Positions 1 through 8,731 of a stretch of 59,363 nucleotides of DNA are shown piece by piece (the first letter of the stretch is position 1; every line of letters begins with the position of its first letter). The notes under the pieces were generated by a model. The model had not been told where the DNA came from. It saw nothing but the letters and a program-made list of their open reading frames with translations, and made no database searches. Made by a program: the position numbers and the translations under genes. Source of the stretch: Deltaproteobacteria bacterium (GTDB lineage: Bacteria > Desulfobacterota > Dissulfuribacteria > Dissulfuribacterales > UBA5754). Location of the stretch: positions 1 to 59,363 of the forward strand of contig JAINCN010000034.1 of assembly GCA_036574075.1 (NCBI GenBank). The letters run 5' to 3'.

Positions 1-102
1 CTTTCTTAAGGCATCAGCCACACGAGGGGCATGATCGCCTATCCCCTTGAAAGGGCTGTCAAGGTGGAGATCTGCGGCATGGATGAAGGTGAACGGGCGC
101 AT
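1..102 (-). CDS. DNA repair exonuclease of the SbcD/YhaO metallophosphoesterase type, 5' end only
   Basis: Only the first 34 codons lie in the window; the gene runs off the left edge. The ATG start is at 102 and the protein opens with FTFIHAADLHLDSPF, the beta-strand plus D-x-H motif that carries the first metal ligands of calcineurin-like phosphoesterases in the SbcD/Mre11/YhaO group. Family members are Mn-dependent DNA nucleases, usually encoded beside an SMC-like partner such as SbcC or YhaN, which would lie outside this window. The rest of the active site cannot be checked. The gene is divergent from the glycosyltransferase at 755. Confidence 0.75.
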   Translation of the reverse strand, partial: MRPFTFIHAADLHLDSPFKGIGDHAPRVADALRK

Positions 103-273
103 GTCTGATGAGATTTTAGTGATATTGTCTTGATTATATGCTATAAGCCGTTTTACGCATCCTTGAATCCATGATCCGGAGATCGGGGGGGTCATTCTGT
201 GCGGAAATGATCCTCCGTTCACCGATGAAATCGCAATGTCGGATATTGATAGATTCTGTGCATCTAAAAAAGG

Positions 274-447
274 CCTGAATCCGTGGGCCTACGGCCGGGG
301 TATTTGTTCCGTGCGGCAAATAGTCCTCGTCCATGGGGGCAGATTTGCCGACGGCGCCCGTCCATGGGCGCCTCACTCCACAAATACCCCGGCCGTAGGC
401 TTATGCTGTGAAATCGAAAGGTTGAGTGCATATCTCACGGATTCAGG
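274..447 (+). repeat. 174-bp palindromic repeat element, copy 1 (subfamily A)
   Basis: The ends are CCTGAATCCGTGGG and CTCACGGATTCAGG, near-perfect 14-bp inverted repeats. Inside, 287-307 and 380-400 form a perfect 21-bp stem. This stem encloses hairpin A (315-349, GGCAAAT/ATTTGCC plus inner pairs) and hairpin B (353-372, GGCGCCC/GGGCGCC), both with loop GTCCAT. A roughly 35-nt A/T-rich arm follows before the right terminus. There is no plausible ORF. It lies between divergent genes. Confidence 0.9.
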
Positions 448-610
448 GAAAAGACCAAACGGGGTTACAGGCCAACGGGACAAAACCGATGCACCATGCC
501 TCTTTCTTTATCTCCTGCGATCACCTCCCTTGCTCGTCCAGATAGCAGGACCTCGTCTGGAGGGGACGAATCCGCCAGACCTTCACATACAAGGTTTATA
601 TCATCTGTCC

Positions 611-624
611 TTGACTTAGATCAA
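611..624. promoter_or_regulatory. FNR/CRP-type half-matched operator
   Basis: TTGACTTAGATCAA differs at one position from the FNR-type consensus TTGAT-N4-ATCAA. It lies in the 650-bp divergent spacer, about 130 bp before the GTG of the glycosyltransferase at 755. Apart from the repeat copy at 274-447 I see nothing else convincing in this spacer. The site is a motif match only. Confidence 0.3.
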
Positions 625-754
625 ATTGTAGGGGCCGCTTCGGCCCTTCCCTCGCTCCAGTGATTGCTCCCCGTGCCTTTCGGAGGCATAGTAGGCTTGT
701 GTCAGATCCGTCTCTTAAGAATGACGGATATCCTTTCCCCGGGAGTCTTGCCCC

Positions 755-1780
755 GTGCGCATCCTTATCGTCACCGACGCGTGGACCCCGCAGGTGAACG
801 GCGTTGTGAGGACCCTCTCTTCCACCATCCAAGAGCTTGAACGCATGGGGCATGAGGTCAAGGTCATTGAACCCGGAGGGTTTCCCAGCATTCCCTGCCC
901 CACGTACCCCGAGATCCGGCTCGCCCTCGCCTCGCCCCGGCAGGTCCATCGGATGATAACCATGATTCGGCCTGACGCCGTCCACGTAGCCACGGAAGGC
1001 CCGCTGGGCATTGCAGCCCGCATAGGGTGCGCACGGGCCGGCATCCCTTTCACTACCTCTTTTGCGACCCGATTCCCGGACTACATCCATGCCCGGTTCA
1101 GGATCCCGCCCACCTTCACGTTCAAGCTCCTGCGCTGGTTCCACTCCCCTTCCCAAGCGGTCATGGTGGCGACTGAGGCCCTTCGCCTGGAGCTCGAGGG
1201 TCAAGGCATGCGAAACGTCGTCCTTTGGGGCCGAGGGGTGGACACGGAACTCTTCCGCCCGAGGACCAAGGCCTTTCTGGATGCCCCGCGCCCCATCCTA
1301 CTCTACGTGGGCAGGGTCGCCGTAGAAAAGAACATCACCGCGTTTCTCGACCTTCCGTTAAAGGGCACGAAATACGTGGTGGGAGACGGACCGCAGCTTC
1401 ACAAGCTCAAAAGGTCATACCCGGATGTCCGGTTCGTGGGAGCGCGGCACGGAGAGGAGCTCGCGCGATACTACGCAGCGGCAGACGTCTTGGTAATGCC
1501 GAGCCTGACCGAGACCTTTGGGCTCGTCATGCTCGAGGCCCTCGCTTCTGGGGTCCCGGTGGCGGCCTACCCGGCCCAGGGCCCAAAGGCCGTATTGGGG
1601 GACTCGGGGGCCGGATGCCTGGACAATGACCTTGCCCGCGCAGTAGAGCAGGCCATCACCATTCCACCAGAGCGATGCCGCGAACATGCCAAGCGCTATT
1701 CCTGGGAGGCGGTCACCCGGAGATTCATTGCAAACCTGGCCCCGGTAGGACCCAGGCAAGCGGCATCGGCTATTTTCTGA
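755..1780 (+). CDS. Family 4 glycosyltransferase (MgtA/SQD2-like)
   Basis: 341 residues in GT-B fold. The N-terminal half opens with MRILIVTDAWTPQVNGVVRT, the typical acceptor-domain start with the NGV glycine loop. The C-terminal half has GRVAVEKNI (donor-domain start) and the E-x7-E region SLTETFGLVMLEA, followed by SGVPVAA. Relatives transfer mannose, glucose or sulfoquinovose to lipid acceptors at the inner face of the cytoplasmic membrane; the acceptor here cannot be named. The start is GTG, chosen because the conserved N-terminus begins there. Its 3' end overlaps convergent ydbL by 11 bp. Confidence 0.85.
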   Translation: MRILIVTDAWTPQVNGVVRTLSSTIQELERMGHEVKVIEPGGFPSIPCPTYPEIRLALASPRQVHRMITMIRPDAVHVATEGPLGIAARIGCARAGIPFTTSFATRFPDYIHARFRIPPTFTFKLLRWFHSPSQAVMVATEALRLELEGQGMRNVVLWGRGVDTELFRPRTKAFLDAPRPILLYVGRVAVEKNITAFLDLPLKGTKYVVGDGPQLHKLKRSYPDVRFVGARHGEELARYYAAADVLVMPSLTETFGLVMLEALASGVPVAAYPAQGPKAVLGDSGAGCLDNDLARAVEQAITIPPERCREHAKRYSWEAVTRRFIANLAPVGPRQAASAIF

Positions 1781-2108
1781 TCCACCTGCCGTCAGGTGTC
1801 CGAATGAAGCTCCCTTGCGCAGTGCGCGCGATGGCCTTCTCTCCCGCAAGCACCGCCACCTGCTCAACAGTGATGCCGTTTTTGCGGGCGATGTCCTCAT
1901 AAGCAGCGCGTCGCTTCTTGTTGATGTCAGCGACGAGCGCCACTACCTCAGGCGTGGCCTTTACCACTCCGAGGTAGCCGTCTGGCTGCTCTCCCACCAG
2001 ACCTTGGGCCTTGGCCTGTTCCAGATCAAGGGCGTAAACAATGGCAGGGGTCACCCAGACACCAATGGCGAGAAACATTATGAGAAGGATCTCTCCTGCG
2101 AACTTCAT
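1770..2108 (-). CDS. ydbL: YdbL family periplasmic protein (DUF1318)
   Basis: 112 residues. The start is the ATG at 2108, preceded by a good AGGAGA; an upstream ATG would add 14 residues before the signal peptide. Residues 1-26 are a clear signal peptide ending near VYA. The mature part carries the YdbL signature ALDLEQAKAQGLVGEQPDGYLG and VKATPEV, then AYEDIARKNGITVEQVAVLAGEKA. In E. coli YdbL assists the YdbH-YnbE bridge that moves phospholipid from inner to outer membrane. It is the last gene of a ydbH-ynbE-ydbL cluster in the same order as in E. coli. Confidence 0.88.
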   Translation of the reverse strand: MKFAGEILLIMFLAIGVWVTPAIVYALDLEQAKAQGLVGEQPDGYLGVVKATPEVVALVADINKKRRAAYEDIARKNGITVEQVAVLAGEKAIARTAQGSFIRTPDGRWIRK

Positions 2109-2238
2109 GATCTGTCTCCTTCCAACATCCATGGAATGTACATCCGGCATTGCGATTTAACCGGATCAGGCTGGCGGTCAGGGTGTTTGTGGGCGAAACA
2201 AAGGCCCCCAAAAGGTCGCCGACCCACTCCAGCCCTTG

Positions 2239-2424
2239 CTAAAAGAGGTCGCCTTGCTCCTTGAACAACGTATCGAGTTCCTTATCCACCTTGAGGCGGA
2301 TCTCGTGGTCGATCTTGACATTCAGATTGATGGTGATCGGCTCTTTGGGCGCCTCCAGGGCCACCCTGGGCGAACAACTGGTGATGGCCACCAGGACGGC
2401 GGCAAGCAGGGCACAATATATCAT
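2239..2424 (-). CDS. ynbE: YnbE-like outer-membrane lipoprotein
   Basis: About 61 residues from the ATG at 2424, which has a GGAG eight bases upstream. The N-terminus is a lipoprotein signal with lipobox ITSC. The mature part EPITINLNVKIDHEIRLKVD is the hallmark of YnbE, which augments a beta-strand at the C-terminus of YdbH to complete the periplasmic lipid bridge. It starts 20 bp after ydbH ends and is followed by ydbL, so the three are probably co-transcribed. Confidence 0.87.
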   Translation of the reverse strand: MIYCALLAAVLVAITSCSPRVALEAPKEPITINLNVKIDHEIRLKVDKELDTLFKEQGDLF

Positions 2425-2444
2425 GAAAGGACTCCCTGGATGTC

Positions 2445-4724
2445 TCAAGGTTTTGTACGCCGCAACACACCTTCAGTAACCTCCTGGCCCATGCGCAGAC
2501 AGCGCAAAAGATCAAAAAGGTTTTCCCGATGTGTGTAGTTAAGGACCACGGGGATATTTCCCCGAGATGGATTGTAACCCTTGACGGTGAATCGTGCATC
2601 GACCCAACCGTCGGGCGGCATGTCCATCCGGGCCTCGAGTGATTCGACATGGAGGGTGCTCAAGGTGTCAAGGGCGACCCTCAGGGCCGCGTTGGCTTCG
2701 GCCATTTCCCACGCACCCGTCCCCGGGGGGATGCGCAAGGTCAGCGGACCTTTGTTTCGAAACCAGGCCTTTCTGACGGCCACCCCCTGCGCATCCACCC
2801 GGACCGGCACCTCTCCTTCGAGACGGCCGGCAAGCTCCACCACGGGCCGTTCCTGAAGGAAAGCAAACTGGGATAGATCGATGTCAGCGGCCTCAATCGT
2901 CTCGAAATCCCTTGCCGGATAGGTCAGACGGGCCCCGGAAAACGTCCCGCCCAGGGCACTCGCTCTCAGCCCGTTCAATTCCCATCGACCATCCACATAG
3001 CTCCAGCTGCCCGCTATGTCGGTGATGTCCCTGCCAAGCCCCACGCGACTTATGGAAAAAGGCCGGGTTCCTGTCAGCCGAAGTCTTCCCTGTGAAAAAT
3101 CCATTCGACCCGCCAGGAAAACGCCTTGGATGCTGATTCCACCCATGTCGAAAGAGCCGTCCTCAAGCCGAAAATCGACCGCAACCTCACATGATGCGCC
3201 CAACTTCCACGTGCCCTCTGCACCCAGCGACCCGGACCGCGCGATGATATTCAGCCCCTGGGCCATGCCTGTGACTACTGGGGACTGGAGATTGAATGCT
3301 CCCCTGGGCTCAGGGCCGTCGAGGCGGGCTGAAACCTGCGCGCGCGTCCCCCACATAGGGACATAGAGGGCCATGTCCCCCTTCATTCCGTCAAGTTTCA
3401 GCTCCCCTTTTACTGATGGCAGGATCCATCGCGGGGACAAGACGCCCGAGGCGTTGAGCTCAAGACGCCCCTTGAGACCATCCGTTCCGAGGTGCACCTC
3501 GGTGAGAGGCCGCATGTTCACCGGACGGACCAGGATATTGCCGATGAGCCCCTCCTCCAATGCAATCCGTCCTCCGGTGGAAAAGACCATGGATTCACCT
3601 TCCAGACGCCACGGCAGATGAAGGGAGATCCCGCCGCCCTTCGCGAATGGCCAGAGACCGCCTTGCGCATGAAGTACGCCGCTCCAGGCGGCTGCTTCCC
3701 GCTGAAAGGTGAGGGTGCCGTCAAACGGCCGTCCGTGCACATGGCCTTTGAGCCCTGCCGTACCGTGCCGGTCCGGCCCGAGCAGGCCCGAGGCCGGAAG
3801 CTCGAGTACAAGGGCCGAATCCGGTCCGATTGCGGAAAGGTTGGCCGTCCCGGCCTTCCGAACCACCAAGGAACCTGCGCCAAGGCCCACCTCGCCTTCC
3901 CACCTGGCCTCGATGTCGAGCCGGCCCTTCGGACCTTCAGCCGCCAGATCGACCCGTATCTCCTCTACGGCATCGAATGTCTTAGAGGCCGCAAATACGT
4001 GTCCGGCCCGGACCGTCCAGCCTCCGGCAAACCCCACTGGAGAGACCAATGCACCACGTACCCGCCAGCCTCCTGCATCCAGGTCCATCTCCATATCCGC
4101 ATCTGCCGCAGCCCCTCCTTCGACCCTTCCGGCACCCCGAAGCGCGAGGGCCATGCGCCCGGTCCACCCATCGCGATGGAACCGCCCGCTCCCTGTAAAC
4201 ACGGCTTGCCCCGACATGTGTGCATGCACCTCAGCAAGGGAAAAGACACCATCCACCTGCCACCCTCCGCCTTCAAGATCCATCTGGGCATCCAGACGCC
4301 CTCCCTGCTGCTCTGCATGAAGACCCCACCTCCCTCCTCCCTGATGGATATTTATTGCGAGCGGCGGCACGGAGGGCAGGAATAATTGCCCTATGGAGAC
4401 GTCCATGGGAGGAAGATACGAGAGTCGATCAAGGACCTTTCCCCAATCCACATCGCCCCCACTCGGACTGGAACGCCCTTCCAGGGCCTTCAGTTCCCAG
4501 CGAAGTGGATAGAGACCCGTGAGCCGAAGCCCTTCTGCTCGAACAAGGACGCGATCGCCCTCCATCCATTCCAAGACCCCGATAGCCGGCCCGTCCTGCC
4601 AGAAAGGACGTTCAACCCGAATCGGAAGCGTTTTGGACAGGAACCATAGCGCCATAATCGGCAAGAAAGGGAGGATAAGCAGCAAAAACCGCCAGGGCCG
4701 GCGTGATTTTTTGTGAACGAACAC
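2445..4724 (-). CDS. ydbH: YdbH-like AsmA-superfamily intermembrane phospholipid transport protein
   Basis: About 759 residues from a GTG at 4724 preceded by AAGG; a farther ATG at 4793 would overlap the upstream ubiB-like gene by 41 bp. One N-terminal membrane helix (FLLLILPFLPIMALWFL) is followed by a long beta-rich periplasmic region with repeated L-x-G/V-x-G strands, as expected for a hydrophobic-groove bridge of the AsmA/TamB/YhdP/YdbH type. The C-terminus ends in YNPSRGNIPVVLNYTHRENL, the YdbH-typical terminal strand. Proposed role: anterograde phospholipid flow to the outer membrane, with YnbE at the distal end and YdbL as helper. Family identity rests on architecture and neighbours. 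Confidence 0.85.
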   Translation of the reverse strand: MFVHKKSRRPWRFLLLILPFLPIMALWFLSKTLPIRVERPFWQDGPAIGVLEWMEGDRVLVRAEGLRLTGLYPLRWELKALEGRSSPSGGDVDWGKVLDRLSYLPPMDVSIGQLFLPSVPPLAINIHQGGGRWGLHAEQQGGRLDAQMDLEGGGWQVDGVFSLAEVHAHMSGQAVFTGSGRFHRDGWTGRMALALRGAGRVEGGAAADADMEMDLDAGGWRVRGALVSPVGFAGGWTVRAGHVFAASKTFDAVEEIRVDLAAEGPKGRLDIEARWEGEVGLGAGSLVVRKAGTANLSAIGPDSALVLELPASGLLGPDRHGTAGLKGHVHGRPFDGTLTFQREAAAWSGVLHAQGGLWPFAKGGGISLHLPWRLEGESMVFSTGGRIALEEGLIGNILVRPVNMRPLTEVHLGTDGLKGRLELNASGVLSPRWILPSVKGELKLDGMKGDMALYVPMWGTRAQVSARLDGPEPRGAFNLQSPVVTGMAQGLNIIARSGSLGAEGTWKLGASCEVAVDFRLEDGSFDMGGISIQGVFLAGRMDFSQGRLRLTGTRPFSISRVGLGRDITDIAGSWSYVDGRWELNGLRASALGGTFSGARLTYPARDFETIEAADIDLSQFAFLQERPVVELAGRLEGEVPVRVDAQGVAVRKAWFRNKGPLTLRIPPGTGAWEMAEANAALRVALDTLSTLHVESLEARMDMPPDGWVDARFTVKGYNPSRGNIPVVLNYTHRENLFDLLRCLRMGQEVTEGVLRRTKP

Positions 4725-4752
4725 CTGAAAAACCCTTGGCCCGCAGGACCGG

Positions 4753-6303
4753 TCACCGGATGGCCGAAAGCAGCCGGATCGATCCCAGAACAAAGAGTGC
4801 CGATGCCCACGCCTTTGCGTACGGTATCCCGAGGGCGAGGAGGAAAAAGGCGCACATGATGATAAGGATCCCGGACACCAGGGGCCGGAGAGATGCCCTC
4901 ACCCAGTCCGAGACGATCTCCAGGGTCTCGGGGGAGATCCGAATATATTGATTACCATCGCTCAGATTCGCTAGAAGGGTCTTTGCTCGGTGGACCGTCA
5001 GGGGAAGGTCCATGGCCTCTTGGAGTGCGGCATGTACGAGGCTGGTCTCAGCCCCAAGCGCCCTTGGAAGATTCTTCACAAGGATAGGGAGGATGTCCTT
5101 CACCCCGTTGAAATTTTCTTTATAGACGGTTCCGAGTCCCTCTACCAGGGAGCTTGCCCGGGTCACATAGACCACCTCAGGGGGGAGCTTGAATGGAAAG
5201 ATCCGCATGGATGCGAGGACCTCGAAGGCGAGCTCCTGCATGGATGCAGAGGTAAGGTGCTCGCTCGAAAAGATGTCGAACATGCGTTCGGAAAACTCGT
5301 ACATGACCGCATCCGGGGCAGAGGCCGAGACCACGCCGAGCCTCTTGCAGGCGGCGATATAGCGCTCATAGTCCCGTTCGTGGGCGGATTTTGCCATCTC
5401 GATCATGGCGATACGCGTCCCGCTCGAGATCCTCTTCACCATGCCGAAATCGAGGAAGACCAGGGTCCCGTCCTCGCGGACGAGGATGTTTCCGGGATGG
5501 GGATCAGAGTGGAAAAAACCTCGTATGAGCATCTGCTCCGTATAGAACAGTACGAGGCGCCGGACGATCTCCTCCCCCGAAATCCCAAGGCGTTCCACGG
5601 CCTCCCTGTCATCTATCCTCACTCCCTGCTCAAAGGTCATGACGAGGACATGGGAGTTGGAGTACTCTTCATAAAAGCCGGGAAAGGCGATTCCCTCACA
5701 TTGATATTCTTTGCGAAATTTTTTGAGATTCTCGAGTTCTATCTGGAGATCCGCCTCACGGACGATCATGGCTGAGAACTCGGAGATGACCGCGTCGATG
5801 GAGTTTCGCGTCTGGTTGGAGAGAAAGGGACGCAAGACGTAAAGGATGGCTGAGAGTATGGAGATGTCATCCTGGATGAGCCTTTCCACCCCCCAACGCC
5901 GAAGCTTTACAGCGACCTCGGTGCCGTCTGCAAGAAAGGCCCGATGGACCTGGCCGATGGTGGCGCTTGCTATGGGCGTTTCTTCAAAGGACCTAAAGGG
6001 CGGGGTCTTGCCGAACGCAGCCTTCATGGAGGCCTTCAGGGCCCGCTCGTCCATGGCTGGGAGCTCGTCATGGACCTTCCGGAGCTCACAAAGGTAGTCC
6101 TCGGTAAAAAAATCTGCGCGGGTGGCAAGGACCTGGGCAAGCTTGATAAAGCTCACCCCCAGGGAAAGTATCTCCTCCCTAAAGGGTACAGGGGCAAGGG
6201 GACGCAGGAAAAAGAGGCTCTTTTTCCTGCGTATAAGGAGAAAGACCGTGACAAGGAGGCGAAGGACCCTCCAGACCCGAAAAGGGTTCCAGCGCCGGGG
6301 CAT
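4753..6303 (-). CDS. ABC1/UbiB/AarF-type atypical kinase
   Basis: 516 residues. UbiB-family landmarks are present in order: SFIKLAQVLATRADF (the KxGQ motif, here with Ala for Gly), PIASATIGQVHRAF (A-rich loop plus QVH), EVAVKLRRWG (catalytic Lys strand), FFHSDPHPGNILV and VFLDFGMV (metal-binding Asp). Two C-terminal membrane helices end the protein, typical for UbiB. Relatives act as ATPases in ubiquinone/isoprenoid lipid metabolism or lipid homeostasis. The ATG overlaps the stop of the phasin-like gene (TGATG), so the pair is translationally coupled. Placement before ydbH suggests a membrane-lipid role; substrate unknown. Confidence 0.88.
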   Translation of the reverse strand: MPRRWNPFRVWRVLRLLVTVFLLIRRKKSLFFLRPLAPVPFREEILSLGVSFIKLAQVLATRADFFTEDYLCELRKVHDELPAMDERALKASMKAAFGKTPPFRSFEETPIASATIGQVHRAFLADGTEVAVKLRRWGVERLIQDDISILSAILYVLRPFLSNQTRNSIDAVISEFSAMIVREADLQIELENLKKFRKEYQCEGIAFPGFYEEYSNSHVLVMTFEQGVRIDDREAVERLGISGEEIVRRLVLFYTEQMLIRGFFHSDPHPGNILVREDGTLVFLDFGMVKRISSGTRIAMIEMAKSAHERDYERYIAACKRLGVVSASAPDAVMYEFSERMFDIFSSEHLTSASMQELAFEVLASMRIFPFKLPPEVVYVTRASSLVEGLGTVYKENFNGVKDILPILVKNLPRALGAETSLVHAALQEAMDLPLTVHRAKTLLANLSDGNQYIRISPETLEIVSDWVRASLRPLVSGILIIMCAFFLLALGIPYAKAWASALFVLGSIRLLSAIR

Positions 6304-6575
6304 CAGGCTCCTTTGAGGGTTGCCTTCAGATCCTCGAAATCCTTTTTCGTAGCAAGACCGAGCTCGCTGACCTCATCCCGGAACCAGGTACGGAACTCAT
6401 CCGTGCGGCCAGCAAACTCCTTTTCCGCCCGCTCCCTGGCCCTTTCGATGAACCTTTCTAGCTCGGCCCGGCCTTCCTTGCCCTTGCCGACGATGCGGTC
6501 AAACTCCTTTTCAAAGCGATCCTTGGCGAGGAGAAGTGACCCGATACCTGCATACATCACATCCTGAATCTTCAT
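6303..6575 (-). CDS. Phasin-like coiled-coil protein
   Basis: 90 residues, with CAGGAGGTC upstream of the ATG. A short hydrophobic opening (DVMYAGIGSLLLAKDRFEK) is followed by a charged amphipathic helix rich in Glu, Arg and Lys, as in the small phasin / PHA-granule-associated proteins that often precede ubiB-like genes. Relatives coat granules or bind membranes; here the role is not known. It is the first gene of a leftward operon with the UbiB-like kinase and probably ydbH-ynbE-ydbL. An alternative is a generic coiled-coil accessory to UbiB. Confidence 0.7.
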   Translation of the reverse strand: MKIQDVMYAGIGSLLLAKDRFEKEFDRIVGKGKEGRAELERFIERARERAEKEFAGRTDEFRTWFRDEVSELGLATKKDFEDLKATLKGA

Positions 6576-6611
6576 GGATGACCTCCTGAAGGCGAAACGC
6601 CACTACAACAA

Positions 6612-6640
6612 AACTTATGACCGACCTTCTTTTCTGTCAA
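6612..6640 (-). promoter_or_regulatory. Sigma-70-type promoter of the phasin-ubiB-ydbH operon
   Basis: On the minus strand TTGACA (6640-6635) is followed after 17 bp by TAAGTT (6617-6612), about 37 bp before the ATG of the phasin-like gene. The -35 box is perfect and the -10 box is moderate. Confidence 0.55.
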
Positions 6641-6940
6641 CCGGGCTGATTGAAGACCTTCGTGGTTCACTTATGTATGCGTCTTTTTCGTGTCTTTGGC
6701 GAAAAAATCATTATAATGCCGATGAAAAGACCCGATCTGCCTTGTGCATGGCATACGTCTACGGACGCCACCCCTGAGGGTGTGCCTGCGGCAGTGCAAA
6801 CGGATGATCTGCCGATTAGTGCGCTGCATCCTTCTCCCATTCGGAGCACGCTAACCATGCATAGTTCCTCATGATTTGCGCGCCCTGCACTCGCGCTTTT
6901 TGAGCGGCATCACATCTCGGGATTTTTAGCGCGATCAGTC
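6641..6940. other. Intergenic spacer before msbA
   Basis: About 300 bp of divergent spacer. An isolated TATAAT-like box occurs near 6713 but has no good -35 at normal spacing. No ORF, hairpin terminator or repeat copy was recognised. Confidence 0.4.
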
Positions 6941-8731
6941 GTGAAACGTGAATTGACCTATCGGGCCGTCCAGGAGGCATTTTCCGCCAGGCGCCCGGAC
7001 CAAAAAGTCTGGATCCTCGCCCGCCCCTATGCACCCCGGCTCATCGCTGCCGTTATGATGAGCCTCGTGATATCAGGGCTCAACGGGGCTATAGCCTGGC
7101 TCATCAAACCGGCCATGGATCTCGTCTTTATCGAGCGCAGGCATGAATTTCTCATTTATCTTCCCACTGGCGCCTTCGCCCTCTATGCCCTGCGGGGAGG
7201 GGCAGACGCAGTCCAGTCCTATCTCATGCAGACAGCGGCCTTTAAGATGGTTCGGGACCTGAGAAACGTCCTTTTCACCACCATCCTCGACATGCCGGCC
7301 TCGGAGATCGCCCGGAGGCGATCTGGCGACTTTGTCTCCCGCATCATCAATGATATCACCATCTTCTCCCGAATCCTCTCCGACAGCTCCAAAACCATAC
7401 TCGTCCAGGTCCCGTCCATGATAGTACTTACGGGAGTTGCCATCTATCGGAGATGGGATCTGGCACTCCTGAGCTTTACTCTCCTTCCCTTCATCGCCCT
7501 TATAACCAGATTTCTGAGCAAGTACGCACGGAGAAAACGCCGCGAGGTCCAAGGAGTCCTCTCTGTCCTCACCCATCGAATCCAGGAGGCGGTCACCGGC
7601 ATCAAGGTCGTCAAGATCTTCGGCATGCAGGGTGTCAAGTCCCACCAGTTCCAAAGGGAAAACCTTATCCACTACAGGAAAAGTGCCAGGCTCGTAAGGC
7701 TCAAGGAGATGAGCCAGTACGCCTCCGAGATCCTTGCCGGAATTGCCGTGGCCCTGATCCTCGGCTACGGAGGTCGCCTCGTCATCGCTGGGGAGATCAC
7801 CTCAGGGGATTTCTTCTCCATCCTCACCGCCATCATCATGGCCTTCACACCCATGAAAAAGCTGGGGAGCTCCTATACAGCCCTTGTGGAGGCCCTCGGT
7901 GTCTTAGACCGGATAGAGGAGTTCTTTGCCATACCCATCGAACCCTCGGATGGAAAACGCGTACCGAAGCTCGTGGATGGAATCAGATTTGACAGGGTCT
8001 CCTTCCACTATCCAGGCCACATCGAGGACGTGCTCCGCGAGGTCACGTTCACCATCCCTCGGGGACGGATCACCGCGATTGTAGGCCAGAGCGGGGCAGG
8101 GAAGAGCACCCTCGCCGATCTCATCCCCCGCTTTCTCGACCCCACCTCGGGCCAGATCACCTGGAATGGCATCTCCCTGTCCGATCTTGACCTTTTAGAA
8201 CTCCGACGATCCATCGCGGTCGTGAGCCAAGACATCATCCTCTTCAGCGACACGGTCCGGGAAAACATCTCGGCAGGCCGACCCGAGGCGACCTTTGAGG
8301 AGATTGAGAGGGCGGCACGTGCGGCCCAGGCCCACGACTTCATCCAAAAACTTCCTGATGGCTATGACACGGTCCTAACAGAACGTGGGCTCAATCTCTC
8401 CGGGGGCCAGCGGCAGAGGATCGCCATTGCACGGGCCATCCTCAAGGACCCAGAGCTCCTCATCCTCGACGAGGCCACGAGCGCCCTTGACACCGTCTCG
8501 GAAAAGGCCGTTCAGGAGGCACTATCCCGCGCAACGACCAACAGGACGACACTCGTTATTGCACACAGACTGAGCACCATCGTGGAAGCGGACCAGATCG
8601 TCGTCATGGACCGGGGACGCATCATCGCCACCGGGACCCATGAAGAACTCCTCGAACGGGATCCCATTTACCGCGAGATGTATGCCACATGGAAAGACAG
8701 GGAAGAAACACGCGTTTCGATCGCATCCTGA
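6941..8731 (+). CDS. msbA: MsbA-type lipid A/lipid flippase ABC transporter
   Basis: 596 residues, a fused half-transporter: about six membrane helices in residues 30-310, then an ATPase domain with Walker A GQSGAGKST (about 381), signature LSGGQRQRIAIAR (about 485), Walker B LLILDEATSALD (about 506) and H-loop IAHRLST. The protein would homodimerise in the inner membrane and flip lipid A-core or another lipid to the periplasmic leaflet. The start is GTG with a weak ribosome site, so an alternative start is possible. It overlaps the next gene by 43 bp, and the run msbA-GT9-GT4 supports an LPS-assembly operon. Confidence 0.88.
   Translation: MKRELTYRAVQEAFSARRPDQKVWILARPYAPRLIAAVMMSLVISGLNGAIAWLIKPAMDLVFIERRHEFLIYLPTGAFALYALRGGADAVQSYLMQTAAFKMVRDLRNVLFTTILDMPASEIARRRSGDFVSRIINDITIFSRILSDSSKTILVQVPSMIVLTGVAIYRRWDLALLSFTLLPFIALITRFLSKYARRKRREVQGVLSVLTHRIQEAVTGIKVVKIFGMQGVKSHQFQRENLIHYRKSARLVRLKEMSQYASEILAGIAVALILGYGGRLVIAGEITSGDFFSILTAIIMAFTPMKKLGSSYTALVEALGVLDRIEEFFAIPIEPSDGKRVPKLVDGIRFDRVSFHYPGHIEDVLREVTFTIPRGRITAIVGQSGAGKSTLADLIPRFLDPTSGQITWNGISLSDLDLLELRRSIAVVSQDIILFSDTVRENISAGRPEATFEEIERAARAAQAHDFIQKLPDGYDTVLTERGLNLSGGQRQRIAIARAILKDPELLILDEATSALDTVSEKAVQEALSRATTNRTTLVIAHRLSTIVEADQIVVMDRGRIIATGTHEELLERDPIYREMYATWKDREETRVSIAS

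Noticed and set aside
274-447. The 174-bp element as a rho-independent terminator
   Set aside because: The hairpins lack a following T-run, and copies lie between divergent, convergent and co-directional genes alike, so termination does not explain the family.
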